Shown here in pieces: positions 1-9,792 of a stretch of 64,000 nt of DNA. The number at the start of each line of letters is the position of its first letter. The first letter of the stretch is position 1. Position numbers and translations under genes: made by a program. Location: assembly GCF_005845215.1 (NCBI RefSeq), contig NZ_SPHO01000001.1, positions 295,146 through 359,145 of the forward strand, read 5' to 3'. The stretch is from Clostridium sp. 1001271st1 H5 (GTDB lineage Bacteria; Bacillota; Clostridia; Lachnospirales; Lachnospiraceae). The notes below the pieces were generated by a model, which ran no database searches, was not told the DNA's origin, and saw only the letters and a list, made by a program, of their open reading frames with translations.

Positions 1-816
1 TATCTGCGGGAACTGGGTTTTGTCATTGAGATGGATGATTTCGGAAGCGGGTATTCCTCCCTCAATATGCTGGGCAAGATGCCGGTGGACATTCTGAAGC
101 TGGACATGAAGTTCATCCAGGATGAGACCGAACGTCCGGGAGACGGCGGAATCCTTCACTTTATTATGGAGCTGGCGCGGTGGATGGACCTGAGCGTGGT
201 AGCGGAGGGCGTGGAAACAAGGCAGCAGCTGGAGCGTCTTAAAAAGGCGGACTGCGACTATGTGCAGGGATACTACTTTGCCCGTCCCATGCCTATGGCT
301 GAATTTGAGGAGCTGTTCAGGAACGGGCATACGGCCATGGACCAGGGGAAAATGGGTGAGGAAGACGCCCGGGAGCCTCAGCCCTTTCCGGTTCTTCTGG
401 TTGCGGATGAAGATGCAGGCTACCGCAGGTCGGTAAGGGAAACCTTTGAAGGCGGTTTCCGGGTGGTGGAGGCAGGAGACGGCAAGGCTGCCCTTGGTTG
501 TATCTCTGATTTTGGAAACAGGCTGGCAGCTGTGATTCTCAGCCTGACCCTTTCGGGGACAGACGGCTTTTCCGTGCTGGAGGTATTGCAGAGGGAAAAA
601 ATGGCGCCGGCGGTGCCGGTCATTGCCACTGGTCCTCAGGACGAGTCTATGGAGGACAGAGCCCTTGAGCTGGGAGCGGATGATTTTGCAGGAAGGCCCC
701 ATTCACAGAGGAGTCTGAGACGGCGGGTACTGCGGGCTATCCATATAAAGACGCCGCGGGAACGGGCATCCTGGCCCGGACAGAGATTGACTTTGGGGGG
801 AGGACAAAATATATGA
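1..816 (+). CDS. EAL-domain c-di-GMP phosphodiesterase fused to degenerate receiver (5' partial)
   Basis: The reading frame is open from the first base, so the start lies upstream. The first ~100 residues are the C-terminal half of an EAL domain: the DDFGSGYSS metal-binding motif, a K in ILKLDMKFI, an E in VVAEGVET and a Q in [12 protein letters not shown] are all present, so this half looks catalytically intact for hydrolysing c-di-GMP. After a short linker comes a receiver-like domain (about residues 125-245). Its acidic pair (ADED) is kept, but the usual phospho-acceptor Asp at the end of strand 3 is Ser (VILSLTLSG), and the conserved Lys is replaced in FAGRPH. It probably cannot be phosphorylated and may act as a binding or regulatory module. 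It overlaps the following hybrid kinase by 4 bases (ATGA), implying translational coupling. Confidence 0.85.
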   Translation, partial: YLRELGFVIEMDDFGSGYSSLNMLGKMPVDILKLDMKFIQDETERPGDGGILHFIMELARWMDLSVVAEGVETRQQLERLKKADCDYVQGYYFARPMPMAEFEELFRNGHTAMDQGKMGEEDAREPQPFPVLLVADEDAGYRRSVRETFEGGFRVVEAGDGKAALGCISDFGNRLAAVILSLTLSGTDGFSVLEVLQREKMAPAVPVIATGPQDESMEDRALELGADDFAGRPHSQRSLRRRVLRAIHIKTPRERASWPGQRLTLGGGQNI

Positions 817-3800
817 AGAGACAGATGACGCCCGGGGAGACGCTCCGGGAGTTCTGCCGCACCTGGTTTGTACAGCGCGATGCACAGGGAACTCTTGCAT
901 TCATGACAGAGGATGTGGGGTTTGCAGGCACGGGAGCTGATGAACTGGCCAATGGAAAAGAGCAGATGGCAGGCTATCTTGCCCAGGATATACGGGAGAT
1001 ACCGGAGCCGTTTGACTGTGTACTGTCCCCTGTCTGTGAACAGCCTGTTGCTGATGGTGTATACAATGTATCGGCGGATTTGACGCTCAGGAATTCCAAA
1101 TACACCTGGTATCTGAAGGCTTTTTTTACCCTGGTGGAGTCAGGAGGCGCATGGCTGGTCAAAAGCTTTCATGTGGCAGAGCCGGCCAGCAGCCAGAGGG
1201 ACGCAGAGCATTATCCCCAGACCCTGGTCATAGAACACACCAGCAGGCTGCGCCAGGAGCTGTTAAATGACTCCCTGCCCGGGGGAATGATGGGCGGATA
1301 CATAGAGGACGGTTTTCCGTTTTATTTTATCAACCGCAGGATGCTGGATTATCTGGGCTATGAGGATGAAGCGGAATTTGTATCGGATGTTGGAGGAATG
1401 ATTTCAAACTGTATGCATCCGGATGACAGGAACCGGGTGGACCGTCTGGTGGCAGTCCAGCTGGAACAGTCAGAGGAGTATGTGGTGGAATACCGGATGC
1501 GGAAAAAGGACGGTTCCTATATCTGGGTCCACGACATGGGCAGGCGGATGATGTCGGAAGATAACCGTCCCGCCATCATGTCGGTGTGCATGGACATAAC
1601 CGAGGAAAAGCAGATGCGCGACCGGATTAAGGAGATGTACGAGGAGGAGCTTTCCTATTTTGCGGAACTGTCCTCATCGGACGGGAGCATACAGGGAAGC
1701 ATCAACGTAACCACCGGACGGCTGGAATCCTACCTGTCAACAGCTGATACATCCATTGCAAAGGTAGGGGATACCTACGAGGCCACCATCGAGAATCTGG
1801 CAGCTTCTGCCGTGGACCCGGTGTATGGAGACGGTATCAGGCGCTGCCTCGAACGGGAGCGGGTGCTGTCTGATTATGCAGTGGGCAAGGTGGATTACCG
1901 CTTTGAGTTCCTGCGCAGAAACAACAGCGGCATTGCTTTCTGGGAAAGCACCAACATGCATTCCTGCCAGAATCCGGAAACAGGCCATATTATTATTTTC
2001 TTTTATACCCAGGATGTGACAGAGAAAAAGATGCAGGAACAGCTTCTCAAGCGAATCGCTGAGCTGGATTATGAGAGCATAACAGAGGTGGACATCCTGC
2101 GCGACATGGCGTACCGGACCATCCTTGTGGATGAGACTAATATAGATACCATGCTGCGGGACCGCAGCCGGTTCCAGGCGGAGATACGCTCCATTTCCAG
2201 CCGTTATATGGACGGGGCGGCCAGGAAGGAATACCTTCAAAAGCTGGACTACGATTACATGAAGTCACAGCTGGCTCAAAGGGATGCCTATACGTTCATC
2301 GTGGAAATGCGGGATATAACCGGTGAGACGCGGGTTAAGCGGTTCCGCGTATTTTATATCAGCAGGGAGCTGGAGCGGGTTTGTGTGGCCCGCACCGATG
2401 TGACGGATGTGGTCCTCAAGGAACAGCGGCAGAAGGAGGAGCTGGCAGCCGCCCTGGTGGCGGCGGAACAGGCCAATGCAGCCAAAAGCGATTTCCTTTC
2501 GCGGATGAGCCATGAAATCAGGACCCCCATGAACGCCATCATCGGAATGAGCACCATTGCAGCCCAGTCCATAGGAGACGACGAGCAGGTGGAGGACTGT
2601 ATATCCAAGATTGGCATTTCCTCCCGTTTCCTCTTATCATTGATTAATGATATCCTGGATATGAGCCGGATTGAGAGCGGCAAGATGCTGCTGAAGAGTG
2701 AGAAGATTCCAACGGAGGAGTTTATCAACGGCATAAATTCCATCTGTTACTCCCAGGCGGATGCCAAGGGGGTAGATTATGAATGCATCGTGGACCCGGT
2801 TCTGGATGATTACTATATAGGCGATGCCATGAAGCTGCAGCAGGTGCTCATCAATATACTGAGCAATGCCATCAAGTTCACCCAGGAGGGAGGCAAGGTC
2901 ACTTTTTCAGCATCCCAGCGCAGGAAAACCAAAAACGATGCCTCGCTGCGATTCATTGTAAATGATACGGGGGTGGGCATGAGCGAGGAATTTCTGCCCC
3001 ATATATTTGAGCCTTTTTCGCAGGAATCCACAGGAACCACCTCCCTGTACGGAGGAACCGGGCTGGGGCTGGCCATTTCCAAAAATATCGTGGATATGAT
3101 GGACGGAAAGATTACGGTCCGTTCCATCAAAGGAATCGGCACGGAGTTTACAGTGGATGTTAAGCTGGGAATCACAGAGGAAGAGAAAATCAGGCACAAC
3201 CAGAAAAAACAGGATTATAATTTCTCCCATCTGAAAACCCTGGTGGTGGATGATGATGTGGCTGTGTGCGAGAGCGCGGTTGTGACTCTTCACGAAATGG
3301 GAATCAAGGCAGAGTGGGTGGACAGCGGACGCAAGGCAATCGACCGGGTAAAGAAGCTCTGGGATGAAGGCCGGTATTTTGACATGATACTGATTGACTG
3401 GAAAATGCCTGGAATGGATGGGATTGAGACAGCCAGACGAATACGCGGCATTGTGGGGCCGGAGGTGACCATCATCATCATGACTGCCTATGACTGGATT
3501 TCCATTGAGCATGAGGCAAAGCTGGCGGGCGTCAATCTGCTGATGAGCAAGCCCATGTTCAAGTCCTCCCTTGTGTCGGCCTTTTCAAGGGCCCTGGGCG
3601 AGAAGGAGCAGCAGGCGCAGCAGCCGGAGGGAAATGATTATGATTTTACCGGAAAACATGTGCTGCTGGTGGAGGATAACCAGATTAACACAGAGGTTGC
3701 CATGATGCTTCTGGAGAGCAAGGGATTCAAGGTGGATACGGCTGAAAACGGGCTGCGCGCCCTGGAGCTTTTCAGCAAATCAGATAAGGGATACTACGAT

Positions 3801-4040
3801 GCCATTCTGATGGATATACGGATGCCCCTGATGGACGGGTTGACGGCTGCCACCAACATCCGCCATCTGAGCAATGCGGATGCGGGCACCATTCCCATCA
3901 TAGCTATGACAGCCAATGCATTTGATGATGATATTGAGAAGAGCAAGGCCGCGGGGATGAATGCCCATCTGGCCAAGCCCATAGAGCCGGAGCGGATGTA
4001 CCATACTCTGTACGATTTCATATATGGAAAGGAAGCATAA
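813..4040 (+). CDS. Hybrid sensor histidine kinase with SnoaL-like and PAS domains and two receivers
   Basis: A 1075-residue protein without an obvious membrane segment, so probably cytosolic. Residues ~4-130 resemble a SnoaL/NTF2-like fold. PAS-type sensor segments follow (~150-275, ~280-410 and a weaker one ~415-540). The HisKA block has [12 protein letters not shown], with phospho-acceptor His at about 567. The HATPase has [15 protein letters not shown] and GGTGLGLA. There are two receivers: D862 ([12 protein letters not shown] in LMSKP) and D1001 ([12 protein letters not shown] in LAKP). Both look competent. The start overlaps the EAL gene stop and the HPt gene begins at its end, so EAL, kinase and HPt form one phosphorelay operon. 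The signal sensed is unknown. Family assignment is firm; the SnoaL call is by fold-like sequence features only. Confidence 0.9.
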   Translation: MKRQMTPGETLREFCRTWFVQRDAQGTLAFMTEDVGFAGTGADELANGKEQMAGYLAQDIREIPEPFDCVLSPVCEQPVADGVYNVSADLTLRNSKYTWYLKAFFTLVESGGAWLVKSFHVAEPASSQRDAEHYPQTLVIEHTSRLRQELLNDSLPGGMMGGYIEDGFPFYFINRRMLDYLGYEDEAEFVSDVGGMISNCMHPDDRNRVDRLVAVQLEQSEEYVVEYRMRKKDGSYIWVHDMGRRMMSEDNRPAIMSVCMDITEEKQMRDRIKEMYEEELSYFAELSSSDGSIQGSINVTTGRLESYLSTADTSIAKVGDTYEATIENLAASAVDPVYGDGIRRCLERERVLSDYAVGKVDYRFEFLRRNNSGIAFWESTNMHSCQNPETGHIIIFFYTQDVTEKKMQEQLLKRIAELDYESITEVDILRDMAYRTILVDETNIDTMLRDRSRFQAEIRSISSRYMDGAARKEYLQKLDYDYMKSQLAQRDAYTFIVEMRDITGETRVKRFRVFYISRELERVCVARTDVTDVVLKEQRQKEELAAALVAAEQANAAKSDFLSRMSHEIRTPMNAIIGMSTIAAQSIGDDEQVEDCISKIGISSRFLLSLINDILDMSRIESGKMLLKSEKIPTEEFINGINSICYSQADAKGVDYECIVDPVLDDYYIGDAMKLQQVLINILSNAIKFTQEGGKVTFSASQRRKTKNDASLRFIVNDTGVGMSEEFLPHIFEPFSQESTGTTSLYGGTGLGLAISKNIVDMMDGKITVRSIKGIGTEFTVDVKLGITEEEKIRHNQKKQDYNFSHLKTLVVDDDVAVCESAVVTLHEMGIKAEWVDSGRKAIDRVKKLWDEGRYFDMILIDWKMPGMDGIETARRIRGIVGPEVTIIIMTAYDWISIEHEAKLAGVNLLMSKPMFKSSLVSAFSRALGEKEQQAQQPEGNDYDFTGKHVLLVEDNQINTEVAMMLLESKGFKVDTAENGLRALELFSKSDKGYYDAILMDIRMPLMDGLTAATNIRHLSNADAGTIPIIAMTANAFDDDIEKSKAAGMNAHLAKPIEPERMYHTLYDFIYGKEA

Positions 4041-4044
4041 GAAG

Positions 4045-4413
4045 ATGGACGATTTTCAAAGAATATTTGAGGCCTACGGGGCAGATTACCAGGGTACCCT
4101 GGGGCGGTTCATGGGCAACAGGAAAATGTATATGAAGTTCCTGGGAATGCTGTTTCAGGATGAAAACCTGAGTAAACTGGGAAATGCACTGGAGCAGGGG
4201 GACATGACGGCTGCCTTTGAGGCGGCCCATACCCTGAAAGGGGTTACGGGCAACATGGGGCTGAAGCCTCTTTACGATGCCGTGTGCAGCATTGTGGAGC
4301 CCCTGCGGACCGGAGAGGACAGGGATGACTACGGACAGATGTATGAGAATGTCCGCGGACAGTTTAAGAGGGCTGAAAAGCTTCGGGCGGATTTGATGGA
4401 AGTAAGCAATTAA
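4045..4413 (+). CDS. HPt phosphotransfer protein
   Basis: A free-standing histidine phosphotransfer protein of about 122 residues. The signature AAHTLKGVTGNMG carries the phospho-accepting His (the CAT codon at 4228). The rest is predicted helical, as in four-helix-bundle HPt domains. I chose the ATG at 4045, just after the kinase stop and preceded by AAGAAG; an in-frame ATG at 4024 would overlap the kinase end and add seven residues (MERKHKK). In hybrid-kinase systems such proteins shuttle phosphate between the kinase receiver and a response regulator. Here it sits between two hybrid kinases and could serve both. No response regulator with an output domain is visible in the operon. Confidence 0.88.
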   Translation: MDDFQRIFEAYGADYQGTLGRFMGNRKMYMKFLGMLFQDENLSKLGNALEQGDMTAAFEAAHTLKGVTGNMGLKPLYDAVCSIVEPLRTGEDRDDYGQMYENVRGQFKRAEKLRADLMEVSN

Positions 4414-4433
4414 TAGGAGACAGGAGGGGTGCC

Positions 4434-6851
4434 ATGACAGCTGAAAACCTGATGAACCTGCTGGATTCACTGACAGAAACCAGCGTATATGTCATTGAGG
4501 AGGAATCCCACCGGCTGTTATATTTTAATGAGCGGTGCCGGAGAACGGGACGCGGCAGGGCTGCCCTGGGAGTCCGGTGTCATGAAGTATGGCCGGAGCT
4601 GTGCGCCAGATGTCCCCTTAATGGGCTGGGGGATAAAGGGTCCAACCATATGGTCTGCTATGACCCTCTCCTTAAATCAACCGTTGATGTCACTGCCAAC
4701 CGAATCAACTGGGAAGGCAGCCTTCCTGCCGTGGTGATTACTGCAACGCCACACCGTCTGAACTTTGAGGAGGAGCAGGGGTTCCAGAAAATCCGGCAGA
4801 TGTATGCCGGCAGCCTGGTGACTGTGTTTGACGAGTGCATCATTGCCAACCTGACCAGGGATTACTATGTGAGCTGCCAGAAGGATGTGGTGTGGGACGA
4901 TATACCGGAACAGGGGGATTTTGGCTCGGAGAACCGCAAGTACGCCCGGAAAGCGCTGCACCCGGACGACCTGGACTGCTTTAATGAAAACTTTTCCAGA
5001 GAGTCCATGCTCCGCATGTTTACAGAGGGGAAAAAACAGATTTCCAAGAGGCTGCGCCGCAGGACTACCAGCGGTACATACCGAATGGTGGAGTTTACAG
5101 CGGCCAGAATTGGAAATCAGGAGGATGAGTGCTGGTGCGTCCTGGTATTCCGGGATGTCCAGGAAGAATACCTGCTGGAGCAGGAACGGAACGTGGAGAT
5201 AAGCCAGCTGGCCACGGCGGCCAAGGCAGCCTACCAGATGCTGATTGCAGTGAACCTGACGCAAAATACCTACCACATGATGGAATACCAGCGTTTTCCG
5301 GTGAAAGAGCCTGCGGCCCAGGGCTGTTTTGACGACCTGATTGCCTTTGAACTGGGAACGGTCCACCCGGACTACCGGGAGGAATTCACCTGCAAGTTTG
5401 ACCGGAAGAATCTGACTGAACGGTTCCGAAGGGGGGAGCGCATTCTGTCCATGGAGGTTCCCCACATGGGGGAGGATGGAATCTACCACTGGAATTTTAC
5501 CCAGGTGGTGAAGGTGGACAGCCCGTATACACACGACCTGATTGAGATTACCCTGTCCAGGAACATTGACGAAGAGCGCAGGATACAGCAGGAGTCCCTG
5601 GAAAAGGAACGGCAGGCAAAGCTGCTGCTGGAAGATGCCCTTAAGAAGGCGGAGAAAGCAAATCAGGCAAAGAGCGATTTCCTTTCCCGCATGAGCCACG
5701 ATATCCGCACACCCATGAACGCCATCATAGGCATGACCGAGCTGGCGCAGCTGCACATTGGGGATGAGGAAAAACAGAGGGATTACCTGAACAAAATCGC
5801 CTCATCGGGTTCCCATCTGCTGGGATTGATTAACGAAATCCTGGACGTAAGCAAGATTGAAAGCGGTGTCATGGAGCTGGCAGAGAATCCCCTGGATTTG
5901 CGTGCATTGGCCAGGGATGCAGCGGAGATGGTGCGGATATCCATGGAAAGCAGACATCAGGAATTCCGGGTGGAGATAGACGAAACCTTTGAGCCGCTGG
6001 TTATGGGGGATGCCAGGCGCATCAAGCAGGTGCTGGTGAATATCCTGGAAAATGCTTCAAAATATACCCGTGAAGGGGGAAGAATCACCTTTTCTGTATG
6101 TGAGCTGAAAAAGGAAGAACAGCTGGTGGGAACCTACCGTTTCATCATCGAGGATACGGGAGTGGGCATGAAGCCTGAATATATAAAGCATATATTTGAA
6201 CCCTTCAGCAGGGCTGACGACAGCAGAACCAGCAAGGTGGCAGGAACCGGACTGGGCATGACCATTGTAAAGAATCTGGTATCCATGATGGACGGGGACA
6301 TCCAGGTAGAGAGTGAGTACGGGAAGGGGTCCCGGTTTACCATTATCCTGTGCCTGAATAAGTGCGGAGATGCGCAGGAGACAGCCCAGCCTGCTGCTTC
6401 AGGGCCGGAGATTTCCTTCCAGGGCTTGAGGGTCCTGCTGGTGGAGGACAATGAACTGAACCGGCAGATTGCATCGGAGATGCTGGAACTTCTGGGAGCC
6501 AGGGTGGAGATGGCTGAAAATGGCCGCCAGGCAGTGGAGGCAGTGTGTTCCCACCCGGCCCTATATTATGATATGGTATTCATGGATGTCCAGATGCCTG
6601 TGATGAACGGGTATGAGGCAACCAGGGAGATACGCGGTTCCGGAATGGAACGGATATGGGAGCTTCCCATTATAGCCATGACAGCAGACGCCTTTGCTGA
6701 GGATGTAAAACGCGCCCGCTTGTCCGGTATGAACGGACATCTGGCAAAACCGGTTTCCATTGAACTGCTCCGGGGAGCCCTGTCCGACTGTCTGGACTGG
6801 AAGAGGCAGAACCGGTGGGACGAGATGATGGATATATCCGGTCCGAATTAA
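4434..6851 (+). CDS. Second PAS-containing hybrid sensor histidine kinase
   Basis: An 805-residue hybrid kinase. The N-terminal ~115 residues form a PAS-like domain with a cysteine cluster (RCHEVWPELCARCPL), suggestive of a metal or redox ligand site. Two further PAS-like segments lie at ~115-250 and ~260-385, followed by a coiled-coil linker. HisKA contains SRMSHDIRTPMN with His ~422; the HATPase has NILENASKY, DTGVGM and GTGLGM. One receiver follows with D~718 (FMDVQMPVMNG) and the Lys in LAKPV. No transmembrane helix is evident. The HisKA core is very similar to that of the upstream kinase, suggesting duplication. It lies 20 bases after the HPt gene and 18 bases before the YARHG lipoprotein gene, so all are probably co-transcribed. 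Confidence 0.9.
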   Translation: MTAENLMNLLDSLTETSVYVIEEESHRLLYFNERCRRTGRGRAALGVRCHEVWPELCARCPLNGLGDKGSNHMVCYDPLLKSTVDVTANRINWEGSLPAVVITATPHRLNFEEEQGFQKIRQMYAGSLVTVFDECIIANLTRDYYVSCQKDVVWDDIPEQGDFGSENRKYARKALHPDDLDCFNENFSRESMLRMFTEGKKQISKRLRRRTTSGTYRMVEFTAARIGNQEDECWCVLVFRDVQEEYLLEQERNVEISQLATAAKAAYQMLIAVNLTQNTYHMMEYQRFPVKEPAAQGCFDDLIAFELGTVHPDYREEFTCKFDRKNLTERFRRGERILSMEVPHMGEDGIYHWNFTQVVKVDSPYTHDLIEITLSRNIDEERRIQQESLEKERQAKLLLEDALKKAEKANQAKSDFLSRMSHDIRTPMNAIIGMTELAQLHIGDEEKQRDYLNKIASSGSHLLGLINEILDVSKIESGVMELAENPLDLRALARDAAEMVRISMESRHQEFRVEIDETFEPLVMGDARRIKQVLVNILENASKYTREGGRITFSVCELKKEEQLVGTYRFIIEDTGVGMKPEYIKHIFEPFSRADDSRTSKVAGTGLGMTIVKNLVSMMDGDIQVESEYGKGSRFTIILCLNKCGDAQETAQPAASGPEISFQGLRVLLVEDNELNRQIASEMLELLGARVEMAENGRQAVEAVCSHPALYYDMVFMDVQMPVMNGYEATREIRGSGMERIWELPIIAMTADAFAEDVKRARLSGMNGHLAKPVSIELLRGALSDCLDWKRQNRWDEMMDISGPN

Positions 6852-6869
6852 TGGAAGGGATGGGTTTAC

Positions 6870-8411
6870 GTGATTAGGAAACAGATATACAGGGCAGGAT
6901 GGGCCGCCATGGCCATGCTGGTTTTGACATCCTGCCGGATGAAGGATACAGGGCAGACAAATACGGAGGACGCCGGAACCGCCCGGGAACAGGCTGCCAG
7001 TTCTTCTGAACACCGTCAGGACATGGAACCGGCACAGGGATTTCCCCGGGGGTCCGGGAACGGGGGAAACAGTGCGCAGGAGGACGCAGGCGGTGCGGGT
7101 CCGGCAGGGAAAGCAGGGCCGGAAGATGAGGCAGGAACGGAAAAAAAGGGAACCGCTGTCAGGGCGGTACAGAACCTGGAAACCGGAAACCAGCTTATAA
7201 CCGGCCGTTTCTTTAAGGCGGGAGACATACGGTGCGGCCTATCCTTTGGAATCACGGAGGATGGCTGGGAATCAGAACGCCTGCAATGCGTGTTCACCCT
7301 GCCGGATGAGATGCACACCAGCTATTATGACAGCTTGAGAAGCGCTGAAATCCTGACGGAGCAGGGAAAAAAGACATATGTGATAACTCCGGAAACCATG
7401 GAGGAGGTACCGCGGGTTCCTGCCCTTACCTATACCATTGTATTTGCCCTGGATGATTCTTCGGACCCCCGTATTTCGGTGAAGGGGGAGGGAGGACTGG
7501 CAGGGGATTATTATCTGTTTGAGGACAGTCTGACTTTTCCGGATGTGTTTTCCCGCTATTTGTCCAGGGCAGACCTATGCCTGTGGCCAACAGAGGATTT
7601 GTGGCTTCTTCGGAATGAGATATATGCAGCTAACGGCAGGCAGTTTAAATCCGACGTGCTGAGCCGGTATTTTTCTGAAAAAAGATGGTACAGGGGAGTC
7701 ATTGCCCCTGACGCTTTTTCTGATTCCACTCTGTCGGATGTGGAGGCCGGGAACATTTCCCTGATACAGAAAATGGAAAATGACACGGACAGGGATAAGC
7801 TGGACGGACAGAGGCAGTATGGGTTGGAGGACCTTCCTCCGGCTCCCTATCTGTCTTACCTGGGACAGTATGACGAGACGGGGCTGAGCGTTGACCTGAC
7901 CCTTGCCAGGGATATGGGAGCATACCATGTTGTGCCGGGGGAAATATTGGTTCCGGCCTCCATTACCAGGGAGCAGCTTCAGACTGTCATGAAGGGCGGC
8001 CAGGCGGAGGTGACGCTGGATGAGCTTACAGGCAGAAGCCAGATACTGACGCTGAATCCCAGCCAGGAAGATACGTCTTATGGGTTCCTGCTCCGGGGTA
8101 AGGAGGAGGAAGAAGGACAGGGGACCGGTACAGGAATCCGGCTGGATTACAATACCGGTGAATACCACCTGTGGCAGACCAGCCGGGATACCGTGATGAA
8201 GCCGGTTTACCGGGGAGATATCTATATCCTTAAGGGGGCTGTCGCAGGAGCAGATACCGAACTTCTGAGGGCTTCGCAGCACCAGCGGGATATTTTCAGC
8301 GGTCCGGGGGACCAGGAAACCGGTCGGATTATCGGCAGGCAGCTGATGGGCAACCGTCTCTGTTACAATGCAAGAGGACACTTTACCGCTATCTATTATC
8401 TGGGGGATTGA
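6870..8411 (+). CDS. YARHG-domain lipoprotein
   Basis: A 513-residue protein with an N-terminal lipoprotein signal: short basic start, hydrophobic stretch and lipobox LTSC with Cys22. Residues ~27-95 are a low-complexity Gly/Glu/Ala-rich linker, likely spanning the wall. A YARHG module lies at ~245-290 (LRNEIYAANGRQF, followed by a tryptophan/tyrosine-rich stretch). YARHG domains are extracellular modules thought to bind peptidoglycan or other cell-wall ligands. The remaining C-terminal ~200 residues are unrecognised. The gene begins 18 bases after the second hybrid kinase with no terminator between, so it may be the surface sensor or output partner of this signalling operon; that link is inference. 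Confidence 0.78.
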   Translation: MIRKQIYRAGWAAMAMLVLTSCRMKDTGQTNTEDAGTAREQAASSSEHRQDMEPAQGFPRGSGNGGNSAQEDAGGAGPAGKAGPEDEAGTEKKGTAVRAVQNLETGNQLITGRFFKAGDIRCGLSFGITEDGWESERLQCVFTLPDEMHTSYYDSLRSAEILTEQGKKTYVITPETMEEVPRVPALTYTIVFALDDSSDPRISVKGEGGLAGDYYLFEDSLTFPDVFSRYLSRADLCLWPTEDLWLLRNEIYAANGRQFKSDVLSRYFSEKRWYRGVIAPDAFSDSTLSDVEAGNISLIQKMENDTDRDKLDGQRQYGLEDLPPAPYLSYLGQYDETGLSVDLTLARDMGAYHVVPGEILVPASITREQLQTVMKGGQAEVTLDELTGRSQILTLNPSQEDTSYGFLLRGKEEEEGQGTGTGIRLDYNTGEYHLWQTSRDTVMKPVYRGDIYILKGAVAGADTELLRASQHQRDIFSGPGDQETGRIIGRQLMGNRLCYNARGHFTAIYYLGD

Positions 8412-8496
8412 AGTTGAAAGATGCATAAAAACTGGTTTCTGTGAATAAAATCCGTCCCAAAAGCCCAATGATATACTGGAAGCGAGGTTTTTGCGT

Positions 8497-9054
8497 ATGG
8501 AGATAAATGAAAATGACGCCCGGGGCGGCGCTGATTGCCATGACAGCGGTTATCACAGAGGCGGTGATTGCCGTGACGGCAGTATAGACGTTGGACAGGA
8601 TGAACGGATGAGGGAGATTCTGGATTATTACCGGGGGCTGCCGGAGCGCTCCTCACAGGAGACTATAGTGGAGCTGCTGAGGGAGCTGCAGGAGGTTTAT
8701 GGCTGTATCAGCCCTTTTGTGCTGGAGCAGGCAGCTGAGGCTGCCGGGGTCCGGGAATCCATGATACAGGCCATATGTAAGCGGTATCCCAGTTTAAAGA
8801 CAGCTCCCTATGCCCATGAGATTGTACTCTGTACCGGCAGAAACTGCGCTGCAAAGGGCAGTCTGGCAGTCCTGGATGAACTGAAAAAGAGACTGGGCGT
8901 GGGAAAAAGCGGTATATCGGAAGACGGTGCCGTCTGTCTCAGGACCAGGAACTGCCTGAAAAACTGCAGAAAGGCGCCAAATGTCATGGTGGACGGCCGT
9001 ATGTGTTCCGGTCTGGATGCAGAAGGTATACTCAGGGAACTGAAACACCGGTGA
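8497..9054 (+). CDS. NuoE/HydE-type [2Fe-2S] thioredoxin-like protein
   Basis: A 185-residue member of the 24-kDa NADH dehydrogenase subunit (NuoE) family. The helical N-terminal part (GLPERSSQETIVELLRELQE) is followed by a thioredoxin-like [2Fe-2S] domain with the ligand pattern C-x4-C (LCTGRNCAAKG) and C-x3-C (CLKNCRKAPNV). Such subunits pass electrons in NADH dehydrogenases, electron-bifurcating hydrogenases and NAD-dependent formate dehydrogenases. Here no NuoF- or hydrogenase-like partner lies alongside, so it is an orphan. I chose ATG 8497, nine bases after GCGAGG; a TTG at 8491 is in frame but too close to that site. The first ~35 residues are low-similarity and polar, so the true start could be further in. 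Confidence 0.8.
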   Translation: MEINENDARGGADCHDSGYHRGGDCRDGSIDVGQDERMREILDYYRGLPERSSQETIVELLRELQEVYGCISPFVLEQAAEAAGVRESMIQAICKRYPSLKTAPYAHEIVLCTGRNCAAKGSLAVLDELKKRLGVGKSGISEDGAVCLRTRNCLKNCRKAPNVMVDGRMCSGLDAEGILRELKHR

Positions 9055-9604
9055 TGATAAGCTTTATATGGCTTTCAGTCCTGCTTTTTTTCAGTTCCCG
9101 GCCATCGTCACACCGAATCCTGCCGCTGTCAGCCAGAAGGTCCAGGCTGCGCTGTGACAGGTGCAGCCTGTCTTTTAAGATAGTGTGGACCCGTATGGGA
9201 AGCGGGTACGGGTTATCAATCCATAGAGTGACGGCGACCGGACCGTCCAGACCGAAGACCTCACCTTCTGCGTGGTATAGGGGAAGCCGTATTGAGGCGC
9301 CGTTTTGACGGAGAAAAACAGTGTCCATGGAGTATTTTAAGACCAGGGAGGGGTCGTTCTCGTGAAAGCGGGAGAGCAGTCCGGGAGGAAGGCTTCCGGG
9401 GGTTATGCGGGAATAGATGGCTGCGTTCCAGGTGGAGCTGCAGCAGGAACATTTATAAATCAGCCAGATGTCCAGGTATTTCCCCTGGGCATTGACCCGG
9501 AATTGTCCGGAGCTTACGAATTCCTGCCTGGTATTGCATTTTTTACAATACCTTAGCGGTGCAGGAGGCCTGTCGTACCGTATGGTCCATTTGATATCTT
9601 TCAT
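9032..9604 (-). CDS. DUF1062 domain protein
   Basis: A 190-residue protein. The N-terminal third carries two CxxC pairs (YCKKCN and KCSCC) around SGQFRVNAQGKYLDIWLIY, the hallmark of the DUF1062 family and suggestive of a zinc ribbon. The C-terminal part ends with a segment that reads like a short DNA-binding or RNA-binding fold (RVHTILKDRLHLSQRSLDLLADSGRIR, given here in pieces in the family description as an S4-like tail); this last point is weak. ATG 9604 is preceded by AGGAAAGG at good spacing; longer in-frame extension to 9694 has no such site. It is convergent with the NuoE-like gene and overlaps its 3' end by 23 bases. Function unknown. Confidence 0.78.
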   Translation of the reverse strand: MKDIKWTIRYDRPPAPLRYCKKCNTRQEFVSSGQFRVNAQGKYLDIWLIYKCSCCSSTWNAAIYSRITPGSLPPGLLSRFHENDPSLVLKYSMDTVFLRQNGASIRLPLYHAEGEVFGLDGPVAVTLWIDNPYPLPIRVHTILKDRLHLSQRSLDLLADSGRIRCDDGRELKKSRTESHIKLIITGVSVP

Positions 9605-9742
9605 GTAAATATCCTTTCCTGTGTCTTTGGAATACCGCCTGATATCCGGTGCAGTAACAAGTGTATCATCCGGGCAGGCTGATACCAACCTCATCCTTTT
9701 TTGATAAATAAAGTTGAGACATGCAATGGAAAGATGGGATAT

Positions 9743-9785
9743 AAAAAGCCCGGACCGATACGATTGATTCGCATCGGTCCGGGTT
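9743..9785 (-). terminator. Rho-independent terminator of the CD3324-family gene
   Basis: An 11-bp perfect inverted repeat (CCCGGACCGAT at 9749 and its complement ending at 9783) is followed on the minus strand by CTTTTTAT. It sits directly after the minus-strand stop at 9793. Confidence 0.85.
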
Positions 9786-9792
9786 GCTCTGT

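Noticed and set aside
4677..5756. Open frame of ~359 codons on the minus strand
   Set aside because: Antisense to the second hybrid kinase; no ribosome site or recognisable domain.
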